From positions 1 through 64,000 of the forward strand of contig JAHJTV010000103.1 of NCBI GenBank assembly GCA_018829445.1: 64,000 nucleotides of DNA, given 5' to 3'. The notes below the pieces were generated by a model. The model saw nothing but the letters and a program-made list of their open reading frames with translations. It had not been told where the DNA came from and made no database searches. Below are positions 34,026 through 43,196 of this stretch, piece by piece. The stretch comes from a bacterium. Its GTDB lineage: Bacteria; SAR324; XYD2-FULL-50-16. How positions within the stretch are numbered: position 1 is the first letter of the stretch; every line of letters starts with the position of its first letter. The position numbers and the translations under genes are program-made.

Positions 34026-35156
34026 ATGACCCGGAAAGAAGAAAAATCTGAAAAAAAAGCTGCTAATCGGAAACCATATGTCGAAATCAGGAAACTAACC
34101 AAGAAATTCGACACAATTGTTGCTGTAGATGAGGTTAATCTAACCGTTCATAAGGGTGAGATCTTTGCACTTCTCGGGAGTTCCGGCTGTGGAAAGTCAA
34201 CGCTTTTGAGGATGCTGGCCGGATTAGAAACGCCGACATCGGGCCATATTTTTATTGACGATAAAGAGATGAGCGGTATCCCGCCCTTTAAACGTCCAGT
34301 CAATATGATGTTTCAGTCATATGCCCTTTTCCCTCACATGACCGTGGAACAAAATGTTGCATTCGGATTAAAACAGGATAAGGTTCCCAAAGACCAGATA
34401 AGGGACAGGGTGATGGAAGTGTTAAAGCTGGTGGAGATGGGCACATACGCCAGAAGAAAAAGCCACCAACTCTCCGGAGGACAGATGCAACGGGTTGCCC
34501 TCGCACGGATTCTGGTAAAAAGCCCGAAACTGCTGTTGCTCGATGAACCGATGGCTGCGCTGGATAAAAAACTTCGTACCCAGATGCAGATCGAACTGGT
34601 CGATATCCTGGAAAAAGTGGAGGCCACCTGCATCATGGTGACTCATGACCAGGAAGAAGCTATGACCATGGCCTCCCGAATTGCTGTGATGGATGACGGA
34701 CATATCATGCAGATAGGACCTCCTTCAGAAGTATATGAGTATCCAAATTGCCGGTTCAGTGCCGAGTTTATCGGTTCTGTCAACCTGATTGATGGTAACG
34801 TCAAGGAGGTCAATAAAGACCATATCATCGTAGAGACCGATGTTCACGAGAATAATGTGCAAGTTGCCCACGGCTTGGATTGTTCGATCGGAATGAATGT
34901 CTCAGTTGCTATCCGACCTGAGAAAATATTAGTTAGTAAAGTCAAGCCTGAAGGCAATCTGAACTGGTTTAAGGGAGAAGTGGAAGATATTGTCTACCTT
35001 GGGGGGTCTTCTACTTATTATGTGAGACTGCCGAGTGGAAAAAAGATTATAGCCATGCAAGCCAATTTAAAAAGAACCATTCATGAAAGGCCGACTTGGG
35101 AGGAGCAGATCTATTTAAGTTGGCTGCCACACAGCGGAGTAATCTTAACATCATGA
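34026..35156 (+). CDS. potG: Putrescine ABC transporter ATPase
   Basis: A 376-residue importer ATPase. Walker A is GSSGCGKST at 51-59, the Q-loop is FQSYALFPHMT, the signature is LSGGQMQR near 150, Walker B is LLLLDEPMAALD, and the H-loop is VTHDQEEAM. The last 110 residues are a TOBE-type regulatory domain (VAIRPEKI, DIVYLGGSSTYYVRLPSG), as in PotA/PotG. It powers putrescine import at the inner face of the membrane. No strong ribosome site is evident. Its stop overlaps the potH start by 4 bp. Confidence 0.95.
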   Translation: MTRKEEKSEKKAANRKPYVEIRKLTKKFDTIVAVDEVNLTVHKGEIFALLGSSGCGKSTLLRMLAGLETPTSGHIFIDDKEMSGIPPFKRPVNMMFQSYALFPHMTVEQNVAFGLKQDKVPKDQIRDRVMEVLKLVEMGTYARRKSHQLSGGQMQRVALARILVKSPKLLLLDEPMAALDKKLRTQMQIELVDILEKVEATCIMVTHDQEEAMTMASRIAVMDDGHIMQIGPPSEVYEYPNCRFSAEFIGSVNLIDGNVKEVNKDHIIVETDVHENNVQVAHGLDCSIGMNVSVAIRPEKILVSKVKPEGNLNWFKGEVEDIVYLGGSSTYYVRLPSGKKIIAMQANLKRTIHERPTWEEQIYLSWLPHSGVILTS

Positions 35157-36049
35157 TAAAACGACTTAAAAGCCTGCAGCCCAGCGGAAGAGCCATAGTG
35201 ATAGCGATTCCCTTTACCTGGATGATACTGTTCTTTTTAATTCCCTTTGCCTTGGTATTTAAGATCAGTTTCGCTGAACTGCAACTGGCAATTCCTCCTT
35301 TTACGGACTTGACACGGTACGTAGATGAAGCACTGTTTATAAAACTGAATCTTGGCAACTACCTTTTTCTATTGCAAGATCCGCTTTATACAAGTGCTTA
35401 TCTCAGTTCGGTGAAGTTTGCTCTGGTATCGACGTTTTTGTGTTTGTTGATTGGCTATCCGATGGCTTATGCAATCGCAAAATCCAATCCCAATATCAGG
35501 AACATCCTATTGATGCTCATTGTTCTGCCTTCCTGGACCGAGTTTCTGATTCGGATTTACGCCTGGATAGGTATTCTGAAAAACAATGGTTTGTTAAACA
35601 ATTTTCTGATTTGGTTGGGGTTGATTAAAGAACCCCTTATGATTCTTAATACCAATACTGCCGTTTACATTGGAATTGTTTATGGATATCTGCCATTTAT
35701 GATTTTACCATTGTATACCAACCTGGTAAAACACGATGATACGCTTCTGGAAGCAGCATACGATCTGGGGTGTCCTCCCTGGAAAAGCTTTCTAACCATT
35801 ACGTTGCCGCTGTCTTTTGCTGGAGTTATAGCCGGCTGTATGCTGGTTTTTATCCCGGCAGTGGGTGAATTTGTTATCCCTGATCTACTGGGTGGCTCTG
35901 ATACTCTGATGATTGGTAAAGTACTGTGGCAGGAGTTTTTTAATAACCGGGACTGGCCTGTGGCATCTGCTGTTGCCATTATCATGCTGCTGATATTGGC
36001 ATTGCCGCTGGCAGTTTTCCATCATTACCAGGCTGAGGAGACACTATGA
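35153..36049 (+). CDS. potH: Putrescine ABC transporter permease 1
   Basis: A 298-residue inner-membrane permease with six predicted helices. The EAA coupling loop is EAAYDLGCPPWKSFLTITLPLS near 200-220, and PAVGEFVIPDLLGG is typical of PotB/PotH. The true start is the ATG overlapping the potG stop (ATGA at 35153-35156), giving MIKRLKSLQ; upstream in-frame codons belong to the potG coding region. The end overlaps the potI start by 4 bp. Confidence 0.94.
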   Translation: MIKRLKSLQPSGRAIVIAIPFTWMILFFLIPFALVFKISFAELQLAIPPFTDLTRYVDEALFIKLNLGNYLFLLQDPLYTSAYLSSVKFALVSTFLCLLIGYPMAYAIAKSNPNIRNILLMLIVLPSWTEFLIRIYAWIGILKNNGLLNNFLIWLGLIKEPLMILNTNTAVYIGIVYGYLPFMILPLYTNLVKHDDTLLEAAYDLGCPPWKSFLTITLPLSFAGVIAGCMLVFIPAVGEFVIPDLLGGSDTLMIGKVLWQEFFNNRDWPVASAVAIIMLLILALPLAVFHHYQAEETL

Positions 36050-36894
36050 ATAAGTCATTATCACGCCGGCTTATATTTTTCCTGAGCTTTGGCTATGCTT
36101 TTTTATATATTCCCATATTCATCCTTGTCATCTATTCCTTTAACGAATCCAGATTGGTGACGGTTTGGGGAGGATTCTCAACCAAATGGTATGGAGAGCT
36201 GTTAAAAGACCAAGGTATTCTGGATGCCGCCTGGATGAGCGTGAGAATCGCTTTTTTTACAGCCTGGGCCGCTACTTTTTTAGGAACAGTGGCCGGGTTT
36301 GTCATGGCACGGTTTGGTCGGTTCAGGTTTCATTCAGGATTCGCCAGCACCATTACCGCTCCGCTGGTTATGCCCGAGGTAATCACCGGATTGTCACTAC
36401 TGCTGCTGTTTGTTTCCATGGAACGCGTACTAGGCTGGCCGGAAGGAAGAGGAATGCTGACCATCTGGCTCTCCCATGTAACGTTTGCCACCGCTTTTGT
36501 CGCTGTCATTGTCTCTTCACGGCTGCGTGAAATGGATATTTCCATAGAGGAAGCGGCCATGGATCTGGGAGCCCCTCCTCTTAAGGTCTTTTTTGTGATC
36601 ACCATTCCCATTATTATCCCGGCATTGATCTCAGGCTGGTTATTGTCTTTTACCCTGTCCATGGATGATCTGGTAATCACCAGTTTCGTAGCGGGGCCGT
36701 CGTCCACAACCCTGCCGATGAAAGTGTTTTCCAGTGTAAGAATGGGCGTTAGTCCAAAAATCAATGCGGTTGCCACCTTTATCGTGATGTTTGCCACCGT
36801 GATTGTGGTAGGCTCCAGTATATTTGCAATCAGACAGGATAAAAAGAAGTACAGGGAAATGCAGGCAGCGATCCAGGAAAACCTGGGGCAATAA
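36046..36894 (+). CDS. potI: Putrescine ABC transporter permease 2
   Basis: A 282-residue permease, the same length as E. coli PotI. It has six hydrophobic segments and the EAA loop IEEAAMDLGAPPLKVFFVIT near 167-186; the end reads LSFTLSMDDLVITSFVAGP as in PotC/PotI. It forms the heterodimeric channel with PotH and is the last gene of potFGHI. The start overlaps potH (ATGA). Confidence 0.94.
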   Translation: MNKSLSRRLIFFLSFGYAFLYIPIFILVIYSFNESRLVTVWGGFSTKWYGELLKDQGILDAAWMSVRIAFFTAWAATFLGTVAGFVMARFGRFRFHSGFASTITAPLVMPEVITGLSLLLLFVSMERVLGWPEGRGMLTIWLSHVTFATAFVAVIVSSRLREMDISIEEAAMDLGAPPLKVFFVITIPIIIPALISGWLLSFTLSMDDLVITSFVAGPSSTTLPMKVFSSVRMGVSPKINAVATFIVMFATVIVVGSSIFAIRQDKKKYREMQAAIQENLGQ

Positions 36895-37054
36895 GGGGTA
36901 ATCCGGAATTTGCTAACACCGCTCCGGAATAACGGAATGGGAGATTATAGCAAAAAAGTGTAATCGGATCTCAAAGAGGCAGATTTGCTGTAACAGAGAC
37001 AAATAACCGACACCGAACACCAGTTTTAACAGGCTGTTATCAGTAACTGAAAAG

Positions 37055-37076
37055 ACTGGTCAGATTCATGACCAGT
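37055..37076. terminator. Hairpin downstream of potI
   Basis: ACTGGTCA-gattca-TGACCAGT is a perfect 8-pair stem about 160 bp after the potI stop. It lacks an immediate T run, so it may protect the 3' end rather than terminate by itself. Confidence 0.4.
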
Positions 37077-37109
37077 AACGCCAATCAGGTGCAGTAAAAC
37101 AGCCGGTTT

Positions 37110-37217
37110 TTAAAAAAGAGTCACCAATTGCTTGGCCATCTCTTCAGTAATTTTACCCTCGTTCAACCAATCAAGAATTTCCTGTAAAGATTCGATTGTG
37201 TTTTGGATCTCTTCCAT
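37110..37217 (-). CDS. Putative 35-aa small protein
   Basis: A minus-strand frame from ATG 37217 to TAA 37110 encodes a regular amphipathic helical peptide (IESLQEILDWLNEGKITEE). An AAAGG sequence lies about 7 nt before the ATG. The heptad-like pattern and ribosome site make it more credible than a random frame, but no family is recognised. It lies in an otherwise empty 690 bp gap between potI and the lipoprotein gene. Confidence 0.35.
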   Translation of the reverse strand: MEEIQNTIESLQEILDWLNEGKITEEMAKQLVTLF

Positions 37218-37514
37218 ATTGACCTTTTTTATGAATTCGTTTTGAAATCTTAAAAAGAAGATGTTTGAAGAGTATATTCACCCTACGAATATTTTAGAAA
37301 AAGAGTAGTTGATTGAAGAAACTCGTAGGGTGATTTAACTCTTTGAAACAATTGCAAGGGAAAATGCACAAAGCAAACCAAAGAAAGAAAATTGAATTAT
37401 ATTTGCTAATGTGACTTTATCCGACAGGATGTTAATACATTTGGTTAGGCAGAAATAGCAAGAGATGACCGGGAGCTTAAAGGGGGCTGCGAAAGTCTAA
37501 ATCGGAATTTGCCA

Positions 37515-37559
37515 CCGTAATTCCTGCCACAGTTCGACATTCTGCGGTGGGAATTACGG
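37515..37559. terminator. Long hairpin at the 3' side of the lipoprotein gene
   Basis: CCGTAATTCC (37515-37524) pairs with GGAATTACGG (37550-37559), extended inward by CC and CAG pairs around a short loop. It begins about 20 bp beyond the stop of the minus-strand lipoprotein gene. A second perfect hairpin (CCACCGTA/TACGGTGG, 37591-37614) lies inside the last codons of that gene. The shared CCACCGTAA word suggests related repeats. Confidence 0.45.
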
Positions 37560-37579
37560 CGAAGGAGTTAAATGCAAAA

Positions 37580-38896
37580 TTACAGAAAGTCCACCGTAAG
37601 GTCTCGTACGGTGGCTGGAGCAACAACATCGTCAGCTACAGTACCGATGTTGAGGTCGTCGTAACCAGTGGGAACAGTTGCTCTTGTCCCCTGGTCGCAG
37701 GTTCCGTCACTGCTGGCATCATAACAGGTCGCAACAAAACCGGTTGAATCAAAATAGGCCGGGTTCACCATCTTGGTGACAAAGATGAGGTCGTCCAGGG
37801 AATCCCCGGTTCCGTCATTGGCAGAAGCCCATTCCAGAACGTTGATGACATCATTATATGTATAATCAACTATGGAGGTTGCTGATGTGTTCAGACCGGT
37901 CCAGAGATCGATAGTGGTATCAGTCAGTCCCATATCGATCCAAACCTCTTTAATTTTATCCACAAAAACCGCACTGACACTATAATCGGTCCACATGCCT
38001 GTCGTGGTGGTTACGCTGGACAGGGGAAGAGACAGGTTTAAAATGGCTTTGTTCTTATTTACAGCACTCTGCCCTGTTTCATCATATCCGGTGGCAGCGA
38101 AGACATAATTCCTGTCCTGTGCGGTATCTCCCGTAGTATCTTCAAACATATCCATGTTTTGAAAATAGTAGTTGCCCCAGAGGGTAATCACATGATTACT
38201 GCTTTGGGTTACCTTAAGCTGTGCGTTTTTAGGGCCGCTTGCATCGGAGCTGAACATATCGGTGATCTTCATCTCCATCATTTTGGGAGAGGTGCTGGAA
38301 TCAAAAATAAACTGAATCTTTGAAGTGGCGCTTGAGCCGTCCGAGGTAGGAACAACACTCAAATCCCAGGTATAGATTCCTCTGGCTGTCTCAGCTGCTT
38401 CATTAACTGACAAGTATGCTTCAAATCCTTTTACTCCTGAAAAATAGAGCTCCATTTTATGGTCATATCCGAAAACGGTATCGGGTCCCCAGACGATACG
38501 ACCCGGATCATCGGCATCTTCGGAATTATTACTCCAGTCGCCACTACTGGCTCTACCGACAATTGAATAGATAGATATTGTCAGTTCCTCAATCATTGCG
38601 GTCCACTGTTCCAGTGCACCCACGTTTTGTCTAATTCCCTCGTATACACCCCAGACGGGTTGGTCTTCCGTTGTAGGGGCTGTACTTTGCACCTTGAGAG
38701 ATTTTGAATATAAACCCGAGGCGGAACTGGATGAGGAGGAGCTGATGGCGGATGGAATATCAATCAATGATGCGCTGACGATATCCGCTCTGGTATCGTT
38801 ATCAGCCACGGAAACACCACCATCGTCTTCACTGGCACAACCGATAATCATGGTCAAGAAGACAATTATAAGAAGAAATATGAATAACTTTTTCAT
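37580..38896 (-). CDS. Surface or periplasmic lipoprotein of unknown function
   Basis: A 438-residue lipoprotein. The start at 38896 (MKKLFIFLLI) has a perfect AGGAGG ribosome site; an earlier in-frame ATG at 38938 is rejected because it adds a hydrophilic extension before the signal. The lipobox is MIIGC (Cys20), followed by an acidic and then Ser-rich linker. The mature part is rich in Ser, Thr, Asp and aromatic residues with beta-type periodicity (WGPDTVFGYDHKMELYFSG; SNHVITLWGNYYFQN). There are few Cys, with one pair near the C-terminus (FVATCYDASSDGTCDQG). I do not recognise the family. It appears to be transcribed alone. Confidence 0.82.
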   Translation of the reverse strand: MKKLFIFLLIIVFLTMIIGCASEDDGGVSVADNDTRADIVSASLIDIPSAISSSSSSSASGLYSKSLKVQSTAPTTEDQPVWGVYEGIRQNVGALEQWTAMIEELTISIYSIVGRASSGDWSNNSEDADDPGRIVWGPDTVFGYDHKMELYFSGVKGFEAYLSVNEAAETARGIYTWDLSVVPTSDGSSATSKIQFIFDSSTSPKMMEMKITDMFSSDASGPKNAQLKVTQSSNHVITLWGNYYFQNMDMFEDTTGDTAQDRNYVFAATGYDETGQSAVNKNKAILNLSLPLSSVTTTTGMWTDYSVSAVFVDKIKEVWIDMGLTDTTIDLWTGLNTSATSIVDYTYNDVINVLEWASANDGTGDSLDDLIFVTKMVNPAYFDSTGFVATCYDASSDGTCDQGTRATVPTGYDDLNIGTVADDVVAPATVRDLTVDFL

Positions 38897-39318
38897 TTTA
38901 ACCTCCTGAAACAAATATAACTGCGAAGTTTTTTCCAATTGTTCTGCATGAATCAGTTTTCAATTTCAATATGCCCATTGCTTCAATTTTTGAGCCAAAG
39001 GATTCAATACTCTTCAAATAATATATAAAGGCTTATAAAATCAGATAATAATACACTTGATTATGACGAAAAAGATCAACCTTATCATATCATCAAGGTT
39101 CAATTTTGACGGTTAAATACGATGATACAAACAAAATTGTAAGTCTGGCAAAAGCAAATCTACTTTTTCCCCCGATTTTCTATCTTTTTCAGGTTGCTGT
39201 TACTCTTCCCTGATTTTTAAAACCGAACCAGGTTGAAAATAGGGGGTTACAATGTCCGTAGTGGAGAGGTAAGCTGAAGCGATAAAAGTATAACAAATCA
39301 AGGATACCAGGAGGGTTT
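38897..39318. other. Divergent intergenic region
   Basis: About 420 bp between the minus-strand lipoprotein gene and the plus-strand FAH-like gene. It is AT-rich with no gene. I see the ribosome sites at both ends but no promoter I would defend. Confidence 0.4.
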
Positions 39319-40152
39319 ATGGTTAAATGCTTAGTCTCTTTTACCATGATTTTACTGTTTTCGGGAGTCGTATCAGGAGAGAATGCTATTAAGAGATTTG
39401 CCCGTTTTGAATACCAGGGATCGACCTTTTTTGGATTGGTGGTCAATGATATTGAGATTCAGAAAATTGAGGGAGATATTTTTTCTGATTACCGGATAAC
39501 GGAAGAGATAATCAGAATAAAGGATGTTCGGATTCTGCCGCCTGTAACTCCATCGAAAATCATTGCGATTGGGCTGAATTATCGCAGTCATTCCGGAATG
39601 ACGAGCACGGGAGAACCGGGATTGTTCTCCAAACTCCCCAGCTCTTTGGCGGGACAGGATGACCCTATCTGGATCTATGCTGATTCGGAGAATCTTCATT
39701 ATGAAGGGGAGATGGTTTTGGTGATTGGAAAAGAAGTCCGAAACATATCCGAGTCGAAAGCTGAAGAGGTGATTTTCGGGGTTACTGCAGGAAATGATGT
39801 CAGCGAGCGTGGCTGGCAACTTTCAGATCTTCAATGGATCAGGGCCAAGGGAGCCGACAGCTTTTCTCCGGTGGGACCCTGGATCGTAACCGGATTGAAT
39901 TATAATGACCTGAAGATACAAACCCGGGTCAACGGGTTTGTCAGGCAAAACGAAAGAACAAAAAACCTGATCCATTCAGTCGGCAGAATTATCAGTTACA
40001 TCAGTCACTATTTTACCCTAATGCCCGGGGATTTGATTTTTACCGGAACACCGGGCAGCACCCAGGCAATGAAAAACGGTGATATTGTCGAAGTGGAGAT
40101 CGAAGGCGTAGGTATACTGAGAAACAAAGTGATGAAAAAGCCGGTTCAATAA
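39319..40152 (+). CDS. Exported fumarylacetoacetate hydrolase-family protein
   Basis: A 277-residue FAH-fold protein. The C-terminal domain has the metal-site segments HYEGEMVLVIGKEV (normally HxExExxxV), TAGNDVSERGWQ, GADSFSPVGPW and FTGTPGSTQAMKNGD. FAH-family enzymes hydrolyse or decarboxylate 1,3-dicarbonyl acids and are normally cytoplasmic. Here residues 1-21 form a convincing signal peptide (LVSFTMILLFSGVVSGE) before the usual first residues RFARFEYQG. The ATG has a strong AGGAGGG ribosome site, so the extension is really translated. An internal AGGAG before a possible AUU start just ahead of KRFARF could allow a second, cytoplasmic form. No pathway partners are nearby. Confidence 0.85.
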   Translation: MVKCLVSFTMILLFSGVVSGENAIKRFARFEYQGSTFFGLVVNDIEIQKIEGDIFSDYRITEEIIRIKDVRILPPVTPSKIIAIGLNYRSHSGMTSTGEPGLFSKLPSSLAGQDDPIWIYADSENLHYEGEMVLVIGKEVRNISESKAEEVIFGVTAGNDVSERGWQLSDLQWIRAKGADSFSPVGPWIVTGLNYNDLKIQTRVNGFVRQNERTKNLIHSVGRIISYISHYFTLMPGDLIFTGTPGSTQAMKNGDIVEVEIEGVGILRNKVMKKPVQ

Positions 40153-40291
40153 ACCCGTGTTGTAACTCCTGCCAGCTGTTTTAGAAGGGGCTTACCCGCC
40201 CCGTGTCTCTTTCTTTGGCTTTGGTGCCTGCTTTTCCTATCACAACTTTTATTCCTGATATCCTGCATGCTTGCTGATATCCTTTTAAAAC

Positions 40292-40963
40292 TCAGGCTGG
40301 CAGACTCATCGAGTGAGTACTGAGAGCAATCAACAATTGCCCGGCAAAATAAAAAGCCAGACTGATCCTGTTGTACTTAAAAGGTAATCTGAATTTGTTG
40401 ACGGCAAGAATGATATCGGAGATGTAAAACAGAGCGGCTCCGATGGCCAGTAGCCAAGCCTGGGTTTCATTGAAAAAACCGGATTGAAAGGTCAACAGGG
40501 CAGCATTCAACATGATCGAGATGACAATAATATAAAAGAGTACTGGCACCTTCATTTCCTTCAAACCGGGAAAGAGATATCTGAATACCAGCAAGCTGAC
40601 AAATAAAACCGACAGACTGGGAAGAGGTTCAAAAAATGTGACATCGTTAAATGCCAAGAGTGTTGCGGCGTAAAAAATATGACCGATAAGAAAAAGCACC
40701 AATCCTGCTTTAAATGCCTTGGAGGAATCAAACATCAGCGCGACATCGCCCCCCAGGCAAAATAGCATTCCCAGTAGGATCGTAGTTTTAAACGCCGTGG
40801 AGTCGCCCTTTAAGAAAAAAGAGATGACTATTGTGGCAACAATTAAAAGCGAGGCAGTCGGCTTCAGGAAATAAACCTGCTTTTTGTTCGCTCTAAATTC
40901 CGCTCGAATCAGATACGTAACGATAATAATTAAACATCCTGTTATGATTGAAGTTATGCCCAT
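40292..40963 (-). CDS. YhhN/TMEM86-family integral membrane protein
   Basis: A 223-residue protein with about eight hydrophobic segments. The family's conserved parts are visible: KPTASLLIVATIV near 35, GMLFCLGGDVALMF, FLIGHIFYAATLLAF, and GAALFYISDIILAVNKF near 180. Eukaryotic relatives (TMEM86) are lysoplasmalogenases, and bacterial YhhN is poorly characterised. It sits in the inner membrane. It is apparently transcribed alone, convergent with the FAH-like gene. Confidence 0.85.
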   Translation of the reverse strand: MGITSIITGCLIIIVTYLIRAEFRANKKQVYFLKPTASLLIVATIVISFFLKGDSTAFKTTILLGMLFCLGGDVALMFDSSKAFKAGLVLFLIGHIFYAATLLAFNDVTFFEPLPSLSVLFVSLLVFRYLFPGLKEMKVPVLFYIIVISIMLNAALLTFQSGFFNETQAWLLAIGAALFYISDIILAVNKFRLPFKYNRISLAFYFAGQLLIALSTHSMSLPA

Positions 40964-41231
40964 CTTTACCCTGGTGAGTGTTTGTGAGAAGATTGTTTTT
41001 AAAATGTACCTAATTTGTAAAGGGAGCCGGTTTGTATGTCAATTTATGTTTTGGAATTTGTTATTTAAAAGAATATCTTATGAACCTTGACTTTTTATTT
41101 GTCTTATCGCTAGGCTTGATAACGCTTGGTTTTCCAGCCTGATGATGACAACTCTCTTTGATTACCGACGTAAAACCGAATTTCCAAAAATGCCTGAACA
41201 ATTATCTGCAATATTGAATGAAAGGAATTGA

Positions 41232-43172
41232 ATGGATGTAAACTGGAAAAAAACAACCCCTTCTCGAATCATGAAGAAGATATTCAAGAGTATTATTATC
41301 GTTGCTTTTTCAGCATCCATCTCTTTTTCTTCTGTTTACGGGGGAAACAGTCAATCCAGAAAACCGAATTTTGTGTATATCCTGGCGGATGATGCCGGTA
41401 TCGGTGATTTTGGAGCCTATGGTCAGCAGGAGATTCAAACCCCCAACCTGGAAAGAATGGCAAAAGAGGGGATTGTCTTTACCAATCATTATGCCGGATC
41501 AACTGTTTGCGCTCCGTCAAGATCAAGTCTTCTGACAGGCCAACATACCGGCCATACCTATATTCGCGGCAATGCGGAGATTTTTCCTGAAGGGCAACTT
41601 CCCTTGTCACCAGAGACCACTACCGTAGCAGAAGTACTGCAACAGGCGGGAATGAAAACGGGGATTATAGGCAAATGGGGGCTTGGCGGACCCGGTTCGG
41701 AGGGAATGCCCAATAAGCATGGTTTTGATTACTGGTTTGGTTATCTTTGCCAGCGACAGGCGCACAGTTATTATCCCGATCATCTCTGGAGAAACGACGA
41801 AAAAGTGGAACTCAATGGAGATCAGTATACCCATGATATGTTTACAGAAGAAGCACTGGATTTTATTCGTCAAAATCATGAAAATCCCTTTTTTCTCTAC
41901 CTGCCGTATACCATTCCCCATGCCAAACTCCAGGTTCCGGATTTGGAGCCCTATAAAAACAGGGATTGGAGCGAAAACAAAAAGAAGTATGCTGCCATGA
42001 TTACACGAATGGATTCTGATATTGGAAGAATCCTGGCTTTGTTAAAAAGACTGGAGATAGACAGCAATACGCTGGTGATGTTTTCCAGTGACAACGGTCC
42101 GCATGCGGAGGGAGGCGCAGACCCGGAATTCTTCAATAGCTCCGGTCCATTCAGAGGGAAAAAAAGAGATCTCTATGAGGGGGGAATCAGAATTCCATTG
42201 ATTGCCAGGTGGCCGGGAAAAATTAAGGAGGGTTCTCGGTCGGATCATGTCTCTGCTTTTTGGGATATTCTTCCCACATTGGCAGATTTGGCGGAAACAC
42301 CTCTTCCCAATGGTATTGATGGCATATCAATGGTACCCACCCTTCTGGGAAACCCTCAGAACCAAAAGCAGCACCCCTATCTCTACTGGGAGTTTCACGA
42401 GTTGGAAGGATCACAAGCAGTACGGCTGGGAAACTGGAAGGGAGTCAGGCACAATGTCCGCAGCAATCCGGAAAATGATATTGAACTCTACGATCTTTCG
42501 CTTGATCCGAGTGAATCCAGGAATATTGCTGAGGCAAATAAGGAAATAGTTGAGACCATATCAAAAATAATGGTTGAGGCGCGAACCCAGTCCAAAGAGT
42601 TTCCATTGATTGGCAAGCAACCTTTACGGAGATTCGGACCTTATAACGCATGGTTGTTCTCAATCGTTTTACTGGCAATCAGTAGCCTACTGTTTTTGAT
42701 TGCCAGACATGGCAATAGAAAAGAGATGCTGATGACATTTAAAGCCGGAACTTTTTTCGAAAAATTGATGAGTCTGTTTTCTTGGCTCTTTTCAGCTTTT
42801 TTATACTCATTCTCGGCTTTTTTGCCCTTGTGGGGAGAATCCATCTATTTCAGCATTGGTTTATACCTTTCAATAATCGGTCTGACCGGCTATACCATCT
42901 GCCAGACGCAATTTTATTTCAAAAAACCGGGCAGTTTAATGACAAAAGGCTTTTATCACTTTTCCAGAAATCCCAAGGAGATCTTTACTCTTGTTTTCTG
43001 GTCAGGAGTGGCAGTTGCAACCAAAACCCCTTCGCTCTTTTGGGTTTTGGTTTGTCTGGCGATCACCCGCTATTTTGTCATTCGCCTTGAAGAAAGAGTA
43101 AACTTAAGACATTTTGAGGAGGAGTACCACTCCTACAAAAACAAGGTTTCCAGATACCTGTTTGGCCTGTGA
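41232..43172 (+). CDS. Sulfatase fused to a PEMT/ICMT-like membrane methyltransferase domain
   Basis: A 646-residue fusion. Residues 14-38 are a signal peptide or anchor. Residues 44-450 are an arylsulfatase: metal Asp pair LADDAGIGDFG near 53, the formylglycine site C93-x-P-S-R (CAPSRSSLLTG), GKWGLGG, PYTIPHA and FSSDNGPH. Residues about 470-646 contain several hydrophobic helices and end with the phospholipid/isoprenylcysteine methyltransferase pattern: KGFYHFSRNPKEIFTL near 575 and RLEERVNLRHFEEEYHSYKN near 620, equivalent to SRNPMYLG and EE...RFGEEYRxY. Sulfatases release sulfate from sugars or aryl esters outside the cytoplasm after Cys-to-formylglycine conversion. The start has AAAGGA 5 nt upstream; ATG 41271 is a possible alternative. 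Confidence 0.88.
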   Translation: MDVNWKKTTPSRIMKKIFKSIIIVAFSASISFSSVYGGNSQSRKPNFVYILADDAGIGDFGAYGQQEIQTPNLERMAKEGIVFTNHYAGSTVCAPSRSSLLTGQHTGHTYIRGNAEIFPEGQLPLSPETTTVAEVLQQAGMKTGIIGKWGLGGPGSEGMPNKHGFDYWFGYLCQRQAHSYYPDHLWRNDEKVELNGDQYTHDMFTEEALDFIRQNHENPFFLYLPYTIPHAKLQVPDLEPYKNRDWSENKKKYAAMITRMDSDIGRILALLKRLEIDSNTLVMFSSDNGPHAEGGADPEFFNSSGPFRGKKRDLYEGGIRIPLIARWPGKIKEGSRSDHVSAFWDILPTLADLAETPLPNGIDGISMVPTLLGNPQNQKQHPYLYWEFHELEGSQAVRLGNWKGVRHNVRSNPENDIELYDLSLDPSESRNIAEANKEIVETISKIMVEARTQSKEFPLIGKQPLRRFGPYNAWLFSIVLLAISSLLFLIARHGNRKEMLMTFKAGTFFEKLMSLFSWLFSAFLYSFSAFLPLWGESIYFSIGLYLSIIGLTGYTICQTQFYFKKPGSLMTKGFYHFSRNPKEIFTLVFWSGVAVATKTPSLFWVLVCLAITRYFVIRLEERVNLRHFEEEYHSYKNKVSRYLFGL

Positions 43173-43196
43173 TTTTGCTCAACCAAAAAATCTGTT

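Noticed and set aside
36330-36797. 155-codon minus-strand frame
   Set aside because: Antisense to potI; composition rich in Ile/Thr/Met typical of reversed membrane-protein codons.
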